The translations under genes were made by a program, and so were the position numbers. From contig QIHI01000122.1 of assembly GCA_003230915.1 (NCBI GenBank), positions 1-62,175 on the forward strand: 62,175 nt of DNA, given 5' to 3'. This document shows positions 17,754 to 26,893 of the stretch, in pieces. Every line of letters begins with the position of its first letter. Position 1 is the first letter of the stretch. The stretch is from Kiritimatiellales bacterium. Lineage in GTDB: Bacteria; Verrucomicrobiota; Kiritimatiellia; Kiritimatiellales; Pontiellaceae. The notes under the pieces are model-generated. The model was not told the DNA's origin and searched no databases. It worked only from the letters and a program-made list of their open reading frames with translations.

Positions 17754-18692
17754 ATGATCAAGGTTGAAGGCGTAACGAAAAAGTATCCGGCACGCACCGC
17801 TGTAGACAATATTTCGTTCGAGGTTAATCGCGGTGAGATTGTGGGTTTCTTGGGGCCAAATGGGGCGGGGAAAACTACCACAATGCGCATGTTGACGGGA
17901 TATCTTTCGATGAATTCCGGGAGGATCGAGGTGGCGGGCTACGATGTTGCTAAGTACCCGCAGGAGGTGCGACGACGCATTGGCTATCTACCCGAAAGCT
18001 GCCCGCTCTATCCGGAAATGCGCGTGGATGAATACCTGCGCTTCCGTGCTGAACTCAAGGGCGTGAAAGTTTCGGCTCGCAAAGCGAAGATGGCTGAGGT
18101 GAAGGAGCAGTGCGGACTGACGGAGGTTGGTAAACGTATTATCGGGCAACTTTCGAAGGGATACAGACAGCGCGTGGGACTGGCCGACAGCCTGATTCAT
18201 GATCCCGATCTATTAATCCTCGACGAGCCGACTGTGGGGCTCGACCCCTACCAGATCCGGCAGGTGCGCGAATTGATCAAACAATTGACCGAACGGCACA
18301 CTATCCTGCTATGCACCCATATCCTTCCCGAAGTGGAGGCGATCTGCGAGCGCATCCTGATTATCAACGAGGGGAAGATTGTTGCGGCCGACACGGAGGC
18401 AAACCTCCATAAAAAGTTTCACGCCTGTGCGGTAATCGAAATGGAGATTACGGCGGATAAGTCGGAGGCACTTTCCAAGATTGGCGCGATTGAGGGGGTG
18501 GATGTGCGCTCGGCGAGCGAGCTGGAAGATGGCTGGCTGTGGCTGGAGCTCGAGGCCGATTCATCGGAAATGCGTGTGGAACTGTTCAACCTCGCTGTCA
18601 CGGAAGGATGGGCATTGCGGGAGCTGAGCGAGCAAGAACATTCATTGGAAGAAACCTTTGTCCAGATTACCCGCAACACGAAGGGAACATAA
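17754..18692 (+). CDS. ABC transporter ATP-binding protein (GldA-like)
   Basis: ATPase of an ABC-2-type exporter, 312 residues. It has Walker A GPNGAGKTTT, Q-loop YLPESCPLY, signature LSKGYRQRVGLA, Walker B LLILDEPTVGLDP and the H-loop CTHIL. A C-terminal domain of about 90 residues follows, as in GldA/NatA-type ATPases. The permease start overlaps its stop (TAATG). The gene order ATPase-permease-GldG-DUF4340 is the arrangement known from gliding bacteroidetes and, as a generic cluster, from many PVC bacteria and myxobacteria. The substrate is unknown. Confidence 0.94.
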   Translation: MIKVEGVTKKYPARTAVDNISFEVNRGEIVGFLGPNGAGKTTTMRMLTGYLSMNSGRIEVAGYDVAKYPQEVRRRIGYLPESCPLYPEMRVDEYLRFRAELKGVKVSARKAKMAEVKEQCGLTEVGKRIIGQLSKGYRQRVGLADSLIHDPDLLILDEPTVGLDPYQIRQVRELIKQLTERHTILLCTHILPEVEAICERILIINEGKIVAADTEANLHKKFHACAVIEMEITADKSEALSKIGAIEGVDVRSASELEDGWLWLELEADSSEMRVELFNLAVTEGWALRELSEQEHSLEETFVQITRNTKGT

Positions 18693-19441
18693 TGAGTACA
18701 TTCTTTAGTCTCTTTAAGAAGGAGCTCCATACCTGTTTTCTTTCGCCGATCGCCTTTGTGGTTCTGTTCTTCTTCTGGGTTTTAACCGGGCTAAATTTTT
18801 GGTGGCTGCTGGTTCAGTTGGCGGATGGCGAGTCGCTGACGATGGCGACGCAGCAGACTTTTGGGGGCTTGATTAGCTTTAGCCTGCTGGTGGTGGTTCC
18901 ACTGGTCACAATGCGGTTATTTTCCGAAGAGCGCAAGTTGGGCACGCTGGAGTCGTTGTTGACCACTCCTCTGACAGCTGTTGAACTAGTGGCGGCTAAG
19001 TTTGCCGGATCGCTGGTGTTTTATCTGGTGTTATGGCTGCCGGTGGTGGCGTACGCGCTCATTCAGCAGCACCTCGGCCCAGAGGAGGTTGTGCAGTTTC
19101 CCGATTTTGGGGCCATGCGTTCGGGGTTCCTTGGTGTTGTGCTGGTGGGGGGACTGTATCTTTCCATCGGACTACTGATGTCGAGCCTGACCTCAAATCA
19201 AATTGTGGCGGCCATCTCCGGTTTTGCGCTGTTGTCGATCTTCTTTTTCTCGACGCTGTTCATGGCCTACACCTCGCCGAATCCCTCGGCGCGGATTGCC
19301 GGGCAGTACCTTTCGCCATTTGCCCACCTGCTGGACTTTTCCCGTGGCATGATGGACAGCCGTACGATCGTTCTTTATCTCTCCTACACCGCGTGGTTCC
19401 TGTTTTCCGCAGTGAAGGTGGTTGAATCCAAACGAGCCTGA
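18692..19441 (+). CDS. ABC-2 type transporter permease (GldF-like)
   Basis: Membrane component of the exporter, 249 residues, starting at ATG 18692 inside the ATPase stop. It has six predicted helices (first AFVVLFFFWVLTGLNFWWLL; last region YLSYTAWFLFSAVKVV). The motif RLFSEERKLGTLESLLTTPL in the first cytoplasmic part is typical of this ABC-2 subfamily. Confidence 0.92.
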   Translation: MSTFFSLFKKELHTCFLSPIAFVVLFFFWVLTGLNFWWLLVQLADGESLTMATQQTFGGLISFSLLVVVPLVTMRLFSEERKLGTLESLLTTPLTAVELVAAKFAGSLVFYLVLWLPVVAYALIQQHLGPEEVVQFPDFGAMRSGFLGVVLVGGLYLSIGLLMSSLTSNQIVAAISGFALLSIFFFSTLFMAYTSPNPSARIAGQYLSPFAHLLDFSRGMMDSRTIVLYLSYTAWFLFSAVKVVESKRA

Positions 19442-19481
19442 TGAACTAAAATCCAACCGTCCAAACAGGGAAAACCTTCAA

Positions 19482-20918
19482 ATGAAACGAATCCTATCCA
19501 ACCTAAATTTAGTGGCCGCTGTGCTGCTTGCATTTGTGCTGGTACAGTTAGTCAACTTTATTGCGCTACGCAATGCGAAACGCTGGGACTGGAGCACCCG
19601 GCAATACTACGCCCTGTCCGAAAAAACCACTAACCTGTTATCCGAATTAGAGCACCGTGTTGAGATCATTGTGTTTTTCCAGGAGGAGCACCTGCTCTAT
19701 TTCGACATCGAAAACCTGCTGGAGGAGTATCAATACCAATCGCGCAACATCCACGTGGAATGGGTCGATCCCGCCCGTGATTTGGCGCGCACCGAAAAGC
19801 TCGCTGAAAAATACGGGCTGACCGAAGCTCAGGTGGTGGTTTTTGATATGGACGGGAAAAGCAAGGTGGTAAAGGAGTCCGACATAGCCGGCTACAAGAT
19901 GGTTAAAAGACGTCGAGAACCCGTCATGTCAGCGTTCAAGGGCGAGCAAGCCTTTTCCAGCGCAATCCAAGGGTTGGTGCAAGGCGAGACTCCGGTGGTT
20001 TATTTCCTTGTCGGCCACGACGAGCGGCGCGTAACCGAGTTTGATCAGGTCGCCGGATATTCAACCATCGGAAATCTTATTTTCCGCGATAATCTTGAGA
20101 TCAAGGAGCTTTTGCTGACTGGGGAAAAGAAAATCCCCGAAGATGCCGCCGTTCTAGTGATTGCTGGGCCATCGAAGGCAATGAACTCCGCCGAGGCCGA
20201 GATGGTCGAGGATTATCTCAGCCGCAGCGGGCGGGTAATGCTACTGCTCGATGCCATGAAAACGACGGGGCTCGAACCCATGTTGCGCCGCTGGGGTGTC
20301 GCCCTGCGTAATGACTTTGTGCTCGATCCGGAAAATACGCTCAAAGGCTCCGATGTCTACATTCGCAGCTACTACGAACATCCCATCACCCTGCGCATGA
20401 GCGGTGCCGGTGCCCGCTTCCATTTGCCTCGCTCGATCGAACCGTTACTGCTGGACGATCCAGAGGTCGGAACCGAAGACCGTCCCTCGGTAGTGCAGTT
20501 GGCGATGACCTCGGATAAAAGTTGGTCCGAAACCCAAGTCGGCGAACCCGCCGCTAAGTATGATGAAAACTCGGGCGACCTCCGCGGCCCATTCTCGCTG
20601 GCGGTGGCGGTGGAGCGTGGCGCCACCCAAAAGATGCTCGACGTGCAGATTCGTCCGTCGCGTATGGTGGTCTTCGGCGACTCGGACTTTGTTTCGAACG
20701 GGGCTTTGGCCGGGGGCGACCAAGATTTATTCATGAGCGCGCTCAACTGGCTGCTCGACCGCGAGGCACTCATGGCCATCGGGCCGAAGCCGATTGAGGA
20801 AATCAAACTCAGTCTATCCCGCAAGCAGCTGACTGATTTATTTTGGATCAATATTGCCGGTATTCCGGCGCTCGCTGGAGGGATGGGACTGCTGGTATGG
20901 TTTCGTCGGCGAAAATAG
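19482..20918 (+). CDS. GldG-family ABC transporter auxiliary protein
   Basis: Membrane-anchored extracytoplasmic partner of the exporter. I choose ATG 19482 (MKRILSNLNLVAAVLLAFVL), which puts a transmembrane helix at the N-terminus; an in-frame start at 19422 would overlap the permease. The 478-residue protein has the DUF7088/GldG region (YYALSEKTTNLLSEL), then the ABC_transp_aux domain (PVVYFLVGHDERRV through RMVVFGDSDFVSNGAL). A second helix near the C-terminus (IAGIPALAGGMGLLVWF) ends in basic residues. It is followed closely by the DUF4340 gene. Confidence 0.9.
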   Translation: MKRILSNLNLVAAVLLAFVLVQLVNFIALRNAKRWDWSTRQYYALSEKTTNLLSELEHRVEIIVFFQEEHLLYFDIENLLEEYQYQSRNIHVEWVDPARDLARTEKLAEKYGLTEAQVVVFDMDGKSKVVKESDIAGYKMVKRRREPVMSAFKGEQAFSSAIQGLVQGETPVVYFLVGHDERRVTEFDQVAGYSTIGNLIFRDNLEIKELLLTGEKKIPEDAAVLVIAGPSKAMNSAEAEMVEDYLSRSGRVMLLLDAMKTTGLEPMLRRWGVALRNDFVLDPENTLKGSDVYIRSYYEHPITLRMSGAGARFHLPRSIEPLLLDDPEVGTEDRPSVVQLAMTSDKSWSETQVGEPAAKYDENSGDLRGPFSLAVAVERGATQKMLDVQIRPSRMVVFGDSDFVSNGALAGGDQDLFMSALNWLLDREALMAIGPKPIEEIKLSLSRKQLTDLFWINIAGIPALAGGMGLLVWFRRRK

Positions 20919-20926
20919 GATATTTT

Positions 20927-22717
20927 ATGACAAAGGGTCGTTCTACTTTAATTCTACTCGCCGGTATCGTGGTGCTGGGGACATTCATCTTCATTCAAGA
21001 AACCTGGCGGGCCAAGGTGCCGTCGAAAGAATATCGCCGCATCCAGCTATTTGACCTTAGCCCAGATACACTCGTTTCGATCCAGTTTAAATACACCAAC
21101 ACGGTGGTGGATTGCGTGAAAGACAACGGGGTTTGGATGACAGGCGGTTCCGAACGGGAACTGGGTCGCGCAGATGTTGCGATGATTCATAAGATGGTGG
21201 CGGGTCTGAATTCAATCGGTAAAGGGACAACGATCACAGCCGAGCATCTGGAAATGCGCGGGATAGATGCTGCGGAATATGGTCTGGCAAACTCTGCGCT
21301 CCGTATTTCGGCGGTTGATAACAAAGGTCGGCACACGTGGTGGATTGGGCGCAAGGCTCCGCTAGGAAAAATGCTCTATGCCAAAATAGGGAGTGGCGAC
21401 GATATCTACACCATTCCGGCTCGATTGCTGGATATCGTGCCCACTCAGCCCGACGAGCTCCGCGATCGTACGTTGTTTTCTGGAAAGACGACGGGCACCC
21501 GTCGTATTGAGCTTCGAGGCTCCAGTGGCTTTGTCCAGATTCTGAACGATTCGAAAGAGGGTTGGAAAATCCAACAGCCTCTGGTCGCACCGGCCGACCC
21601 TCAGGCCGTGGAAGGACTGCTCGAAAATCTATATCGTTTGCGCATCGAAGATTTTGAGTCCGAAAATGTGTCGGACTTCGCGATTTATGGCCTGCAGGGC
21701 GAGGCCCGGCAAATCGCCCTCGGCGGAGCCGATGACACCTCGCGCATGCTGGTGATCGGCGACGAAATTTCTGGCCGACCTGGAATGGTCTATGCCCGCC
21801 GGACGGACGATACCTCTGTATTTGCGCTCAAGGCCGAAGTCCTCGACCTGCTGAATATTAAGCTGAATGAGCTTCGCGATGTCCGTGTGTTGCCGCTTCC
21901 GGCAAAGGATATTTCCTATATCTCGGTGACTCGGGGAACCGAACAGATTGAGCTCGTGCAAGGCGAGTCCAACTCCTGGACCCTCACCAAGCCTGTCTCG
22001 TGGGAAGCCGATGCCCGAGCTGTCGGTAAGGTTTTAAAGTTTTGGGATACCGCCGTCATCACGGAGTTTGATGAAACCAACACCACCTTCGCCGTAGAGT
22101 GGACGTTGCTATTTGGCTCGGAGGGACTGGGCGAAACCAACCGAATTGATATTTTGTCGACCCTTGGCGAAAGGAATGGACTGCTCATCCGGCGTAACGG
22201 AGAGCCTACAGTCTGCCGGATCAATCTTCCACGGATCCCCGACTCCATCCTGGATCCGCTGGAATATAAGGATCGGACGCTATGGACACTCCAGCCGGAG
22301 AACATTCAAAAAATTTCGGTAAAGAAAAGTAAACATCCCCGTCAGGTGATCGAGCGCTTAGCGGATGGAACCTTTGCGGTTGAGGCAACCAACGCCACTG
22401 TTCAAGTTGACCAGGGGATGGTTGGGATTTGGTTGAATGAACTGGCAGAGGTTTCAACCTCGGGCTATGTGATCTACAATCCTCGCGACCTGTCCATCTA
22501 TGGTTTGGCAGATCCGGCGGTTACCTTGCACGTGGGGCTGGCGGGAACCAACCAGCTGGGGCGGGTTCTACTGATTGGGCAGGAAGCCGCAGAGGGGTTC
22601 TATGCCATGGTGAAGGGTCGCGATGTAGTCTTCATTCTCGACAAGACTTTCGTGAATATGCTTTCCGCCGGCCTGATCGTGGAACCGGAGCCGATCGTTC
22701 CGAATACGGATCAATGA
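20927..22717 (+). CDS. DUF4340 domain-containing membrane protein
   Basis: A 596-residue protein with one N-terminal anchor (STLILLAGIVVLGTFIFI) and a large outer part. The outer part contains repeated DUF4340 units; the AAEYGLANSALRI/FAIYGLQGEARQI/LSIYGLADPAVTL phrases recur at about 120-residue and longer intervals. The start at 20927 gives the anchor; an upstream frame overlaps gldG. In known genomes DUF4340 genes follow gldG-type genes, as here, but no biochemical role is established. Its stop overlaps the AsmA-like gene (ATGA). Confidence 0.88.
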   Translation: MTKGRSTLILLAGIVVLGTFIFIQETWRAKVPSKEYRRIQLFDLSPDTLVSIQFKYTNTVVDCVKDNGVWMTGGSERELGRADVAMIHKMVAGLNSIGKGTTITAEHLEMRGIDAAEYGLANSALRISAVDNKGRHTWWIGRKAPLGKMLYAKIGSGDDIYTIPARLLDIVPTQPDELRDRTLFSGKTTGTRRIELRGSSGFVQILNDSKEGWKIQQPLVAPADPQAVEGLLENLYRLRIEDFESENVSDFAIYGLQGEARQIALGGADDTSRMLVIGDEISGRPGMVYARRTDDTSVFALKAEVLDLLNIKLNELRDVRVLPLPAKDISYISVTRGTEQIELVQGESNSWTLTKPVSWEADARAVGKVLKFWDTAVITEFDETNTTFAVEWTLLFGSEGLGETNRIDILSTLGERNGLLIRRNGEPTVCRINLPRIPDSILDPLEYKDRTLWTLQPENIQKISVKKSKHPRQVIERLADGTFAVEATNATVQVDQGMVGIWLNELAEVSTSGYVIYNPRDLSIYGLADPAVTLHVGLAGTNQLGRVLLIGQEAAEGFYAMVKGRDVVFILDKTFVNMLSAGLIVEPEPIVPNTDQ

Positions 22718-25185
22718 GCTTGTTGCATTTCAACCGCCGTCTCACGAAAGGAACGTATCACGCGGTTCGGGTTTTCGTCGGGTTGGTATCGACCTTTGTG
22801 GTTCTGCTGATCGTCGCGTTGGTTTTTCTACGGCTGTACGGGGTTCCCGGGCCGCTGCTCCGGGAAATAATCCGCCGCGTCAATGTTGCGGGAATCCCTG
22901 TCGAAGTGGAAGGTATTACCCTCACACTGCACGGATGGCGCGCGGAAGAGGTTCGCTACTACAGTGATAATCCGGACGACCTAGACCCCTTATTCCAGTT
23001 TAGCCAGGTCTTCTTTTCGGCGCGAAGCCATGCGCGGTCGGATGTGGATTCCGAGGGGTGGAACGTGAGTGTTAAAGCGGTTGGGATTCGCGTGAACCCT
23101 TCGGTAGAGTGGGGAGTGGTCATTCCTCAAGATAGCCCGTGCCATCAAGTGGAGCAGATCAAAGTATCGCTGAGGTTCCTTTCCGACCGTATTGAGCTTT
23201 CCCACGGAGAAATGGATTGGCTGGGATCGCGCTTTTATGTGAACGGGACGATCTTAAAGAAAATCGGAGAAAGCGAGTGGGCTACAGCGCCTCGGAAGCA
23301 GCAAACCCTTTCCCCGACCTTCATTACTGAACAGCAATTCCAGAACTTTGAGAGTCGCCTAAAAATGCTCACGCTTCCGAATGGAGCCACTATCGATATC
23401 GACTTTTTGATCGATACCGCAGACTATGCCGCCAGTCGGATGAGCCTCTCCGTCGATGCCCCGGATCTGAGCTTTCGCGCGATCGATTTTTCACGGGCAG
23501 AAATAAGGGCATCCTATGCCTATCCGACGATTCAGATTGAACGTGTAGGACTGTTTCAGGATAAGCAATCGATTCAAGTGAGCGGGGAATACAAGCTGGA
23601 TAGCAAGGTGGCATCCGGCTCGCTCTTCAACACAATCACCTCAAACCAGCTATTACTGATTTTACCAGATGGGATTCACCATCAGCTCAGCCGGTCTGGA
23701 TTGCGGATCGATCACCTTCCTCGATTGGATCTCAACGTTGGTCCGGCTCCGGCGAAGGAATTATTGAACCAACTTTCAGGAACATTTTCCATTCGTGGAG
23801 TGGGCTACCACGGCATAGAATTCGAAGTCTTGCGCGGGCTGGTTCGCCGGGAAAATGGTCGGCTCGAATTCACAAAGCTGCAAGGTACGATACTGGGGCA
23901 GGAAGAAAGGGCGGACGAAATGGGTAGCGCCATGCACGGCGGTTCTGCCGAAGGTTCGGTGTTCTGGAATGGAAATACGCGCGAGTTTGGTGTGGACCTC
24001 GATGCCAGCCTCGATCCGAATATTCTGGTGCAGGCTCTGTCTCCGGTAAAGATCGCGACCAACATTATCCGCCGCTTTAGATTCAAGGACAGACCCCCGC
24101 AAGGGCATGTATCGCTAGGGGCGAATGTGGACGATTGGAGTACATTCTATATCGATATTCAGGCTGTGGGTAACGATGTGGAGTTCCAAGGGGAGCCTTT
24201 TAATTCAATCAACATCACCGAAACCTATCGGCACGGCCGACTTAATCTCGATCCCATTGCCGCCATGCAGGGAGCTGATTTCCTCAAAGGATCTGCCCTG
24301 TTGGATTTTCACGAATCCACCGTATCCTTCGATATGCTAAGTAGTATGAATCCTGCCGCCTTAGAAGACCTGATCTATGCGCCCATTAACCTGTTCGGCA
24401 ACCATATCAATGCTGGAGGGGCGATTCGTCTTGCGGCGCGCGGTGTTTTCGATTGGGGGAGCATGCGGCAGACCGATTTCATAGCAACGGTCGAGGCGGA
24501 GACGTTTCAGATTCCCATTGCTCAGTTCGATCACTTTTCCGCCACGGTCATTGGCGATGGTCCGTTGATCACGGTAACCAATGCTGTATTCAGCCTCTAT
24601 GATGGAGAGGGGAATGGCGGGCTTTCCTTGACTTGGGATCCCGCCCTGAACATTCTTCCCTACAATGCCGACCTCTCTTTTTCCAAGATCGATTTCCAGA
24701 AGTTCCGTGCATTTTCTAATAGCGACCGACCGATCAATGTATCAGGAGAAATGGAAGGGAAAGCCCATATCGAGGCGGACTTCTCGACGAACTTTTTTGC
24801 ATCAGCCAATGGCAACGGTTTTGTGAGTATCCACGATGGGCAACTGGCTGATTTGCCGCTTTTCACCGGGTTTTCTAGGCTGATGCGCAGGATATTTCCT
24901 TCCTTCAAAATCTTTTCTATTACCCGTCTTAAAGGAAATTTTACCCTCGAAAATGGGGTTGTTTTATCTGAAGATGCTCTATTCGAAGGTAATGTGATCA
25001 GTGCTAAAGGACGAGGAAGTTACACTCCTTCCAGCGGCTTTGATGCCTACGTTCAGGCACAAACTCTGGGTGAAGGTAAAATTTCATCGGTCGTACGCGT
25101 CATTACCAATCCCTTGTTGAAACTCTTCGAAATGAAGCTGACCGGAACTCTAGAAGACCCCGTCTGGAACCTAGAAAAATTTTGA
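22714..25185 (+). CDS. large membrane-anchored AsmA/DUF3971-like protein
   Basis: An 823-residue protein with one N-terminal helix (VFVGLVSTFVVLLIVALVFL) and a long beta-rich body. The YTPSSGFDAYVQAQTL and LTGTLEDPVWNLEKF ending is typical of AsmA-like C-terminal regions. AsmA/TamB-like proteins are proposed to form lipid-transfer bridges between membranes. It is coupled to the DUF4340 gene by a four-base overlap, which makes it the fifth member of the ABC cluster. The family assignment rests on architecture and is moderate. Confidence 0.75.
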   Translation: MSLLHFNRRLTKGTYHAVRVFVGLVSTFVVLLIVALVFLRLYGVPGPLLREIIRRVNVAGIPVEVEGITLTLHGWRAEEVRYYSDNPDDLDPLFQFSQVFFSARSHARSDVDSEGWNVSVKAVGIRVNPSVEWGVVIPQDSPCHQVEQIKVSLRFLSDRIELSHGEMDWLGSRFYVNGTILKKIGESEWATAPRKQQTLSPTFITEQQFQNFESRLKMLTLPNGATIDIDFLIDTADYAASRMSLSVDAPDLSFRAIDFSRAEIRASYAYPTIQIERVGLFQDKQSIQVSGEYKLDSKVASGSLFNTITSNQLLLILPDGIHHQLSRSGLRIDHLPRLDLNVGPAPAKELLNQLSGTFSIRGVGYHGIEFEVLRGLVRRENGRLEFTKLQGTILGQEERADEMGSAMHGGSAEGSVFWNGNTREFGVDLDASLDPNILVQALSPVKIATNIIRRFRFKDRPPQGHVSLGANVDDWSTFYIDIQAVGNDVEFQGEPFNSINITETYRHGRLNLDPIAAMQGADFLKGSALLDFHESTVSFDMLSSMNPAALEDLIYAPINLFGNHINAGGAIRLAARGVFDWGSMRQTDFIATVEAETFQIPIAQFDHFSATVIGDGPLITVTNAVFSLYDGEGNGGLSLTWDPALNILPYNADLSFSKIDFQKFRAFSNSDRPINVSGEMEGKAHIEADFSTNFFASANGNGFVSIHDGQLADLPLFTGFSRLMRRIFPSFKIFSITRLKGNFTLENGVVLSEDALFEGNVISAKGRGSYTPSSGFDAYVQAQTLGEGKISSVVRVITNPLLKLFEMKLTGTLEDPVWNLEKF

Positions 25186-25221
25186 ATATTCACCGATAAA
25201 AGGGTAGAAGTGGGTTAGCAA

Positions 25222-25665
25222 ATGAATGAACTACATCCCAGTTTCTGGGCCGCCTTATTTGGCTGGCTCATCGCGCAAACCATCAAGATGGCGTGTAGCC
25301 TGCTCGAAACCAAGCGGCTGGACTTCAGCTATATGGTGAGTACCGGCGGCATGCCCAGCGCGCACTCGGCGATGGTCTGCTCGCTGGCCACTTCACTTGG
25401 ATTGTGTAATGGATTCGATTCGGCGATCTTTACCTTGGGACTCGCCTTTGCCCTAGTGATCATGTTCGATGCCCAGAGCGTACGAGCCGCCGCCGGCGAG
25501 CAAGCCAAGCTGCTCAATCAAATCGTCGACGAGCTCCTGCGGGAACACCACCTCTCGGAACAAAAGCTTAAGGAACTGCTTGGTCACACACGTATGGAGG
25601 TTTTCATGGGCATGTTCACCGGCATTGCTACGGCCTTCGCCACCTTTCGCTTCATCTATCCGTAG
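25222..25665 (+). CDS. divergent PAP2 family (DUF212) membrane protein
   Basis: A 147-residue integral membrane protein of the YuiD-like divergent PAP2 family. It has AQTIKMACSLLE at the start, the signature GGMPSAHSAMVCSLATS (the equivalent of the PAP2 SGH region), and ALVIMFDAQSVRAAAGEQA with the conserved Asp. GHTRMEVFMGMFTGI follows. Members are putative phosphatases of unknown substrate. It lies 37 bp after the AsmA-like gene and converges with the exchanger. Confidence 0.9.
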   Translation: MNELHPSFWAALFGWLIAQTIKMACSLLETKRLDFSYMVSTGGMPSAHSAMVCSLATSLGLCNGFDSAIFTLGLAFALVIMFDAQSVRAAAGEQAKLLNQIVDELLREHHLSEQKLKELLGHTRMEVFMGMFTGIATAFATFRFIYP

Positions 25666-25672
25666 GCCGCCA

Positions 25673-26719
25673 CTACATCAAAAAGAGGGCCGCTACGATA
25701 TAGATGCTCACCATAATTCCTGCGGTCGTGAGCGTGGCCTTTCGGCTCCGAGTTCGGAGTAGCGTCCCTGCCAGCAGAGTGAGCAGCAGAATCAACCCCA
25801 CACTGTTCCAATGTTTGGAAGAGGCGTGATGGAGTAGGCTTCCACCGCGCATCGCTACATCAGCCGCAAAGAGAATCAGTAGGTTGAACAGGTTGCTGCC
25901 TAGCACATTCCCGACGGCCATTTCAAGGAATCCCATGCGGACGCTGGCGATCGAAATCACCAGCTCCGGCAGACTCGTAGAGATGGCCAGGAAGAGGGTT
26001 CCGATCAGGCTAGCCTCCAACCCGAGGCCGCCTTGCTCCGGCGGGAGCGCCATGCGCGAACCCAGAACCGAAAGCGCGACCCCTCCGCCGATAATCAAGA
26101 GGCAAAGCCCGCCAAGCGTGCCGTAGAAACGAGGCGCGGGTAGGTGAGCCAGTACTTGTTCGGCAGGTAGATGTTTTTCCTCTTCGGCCGCCTTCTGTTG
26201 TTGGCGATGTTCGCGCCGCAGGATGAAGCCATAGGCCACCGGAAGTAGGATAACTAATCCGCTACATTGAAGTCCGGGAACGAAGGCTGCAGAGCGCCCA
26301 GCCACAAGAAATGCCGCCGCAAAAATTGCCAGTAGTCCGAGGCCATAGAGCGTTGAATCGGTGTGGGGGGACTTCAACTGTGTCGGGGAAAACTTGCGGG
26401 GGAATAGCAGAGCCACCAGCGCAAGAATCAGCAGGTTAAAGATATTCGAACCCAGCATATTTCCCGTCGCTAGATCTGCACCTTGAGAAGGGTCTGCACA
26501 TTGGATCACCGAGGTAAGCGACACCACCAGCTCCGGTAAACTGGTCACCGCCGCGAGAAAGATTAAACCGATCAGTCCACTACACAATCCCGTACGGTTG
26601 CCCAGCGCATCGCCGTAGATGCTCAGCCGAATCCCTGCCACCACCACTACGGCAGCCGTCACCATAAAGGCGAGCAACAGCCCCGTCTGTGTTCCGATCA
26701 GTTGTTCAAAAAATAGCAT
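25673..26719 (-). CDS. calcium/sodium antiporter (CaCA family, YrbG-like)
   Basis: Ten-helix cation exchanger of 348 residues with the two inverted alpha-repeats of the family. The first is TSLPELVVSLTSV ... GNMLGSNIFNLLIL; the second is TSLPELVISIASV ... GNVLGSNLFNLLIL. The conserved acidic and Asn residues that bind cations are present in both. A charged cytosolic linker of about 30 residues (RREHRQQQKAAEEEKHLP) separates the halves. The gene stands alone between convergent and divergent neighbours. Confidence 0.93.
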   Translation of the reverse strand: MLFFEQLIGTQTGLLLAFMVTAAVVVVAGIRLSIYGDALGNRTGLCSGLIGLIFLAAVTSLPELVVSLTSVIQCADPSQGADLATGNMLGSNIFNLLILALVALLFPRKFSPTQLKSPHTDSTLYGLGLLAIFAAAFLVAGRSAAFVPGLQCSGLVILLPVAYGFILRREHRQQQKAAEEEKHLPAEQVLAHLPAPRFYGTLGGLCLLIIGGGVALSVLGSRMALPPEQGGLGLEASLIGTLFLAISTSLPELVISIASVRMGFLEMAVGNVLGSNLFNLLILFAADVAMRGGSLLHHASSKHWNSVGLILLLTLLAGTLLRTRSRKATLTTAGIMVSIYIVAALFLM

Positions 26720-26893
26720 GAAGAGGTTCTACAACAGTTTATCGCCTCCGAACATCTTTTTCCCGGAAGGCGATTGAAAAAATGTTTAAGATGAGTTTCT
26801 GGAGGAATAAACCTCGGCCGATTCGACGGGATTCAAATTTACAGGCTACACAGCGGCATTTAACTTTACAGGCCACATAAATACCTGCCGATA

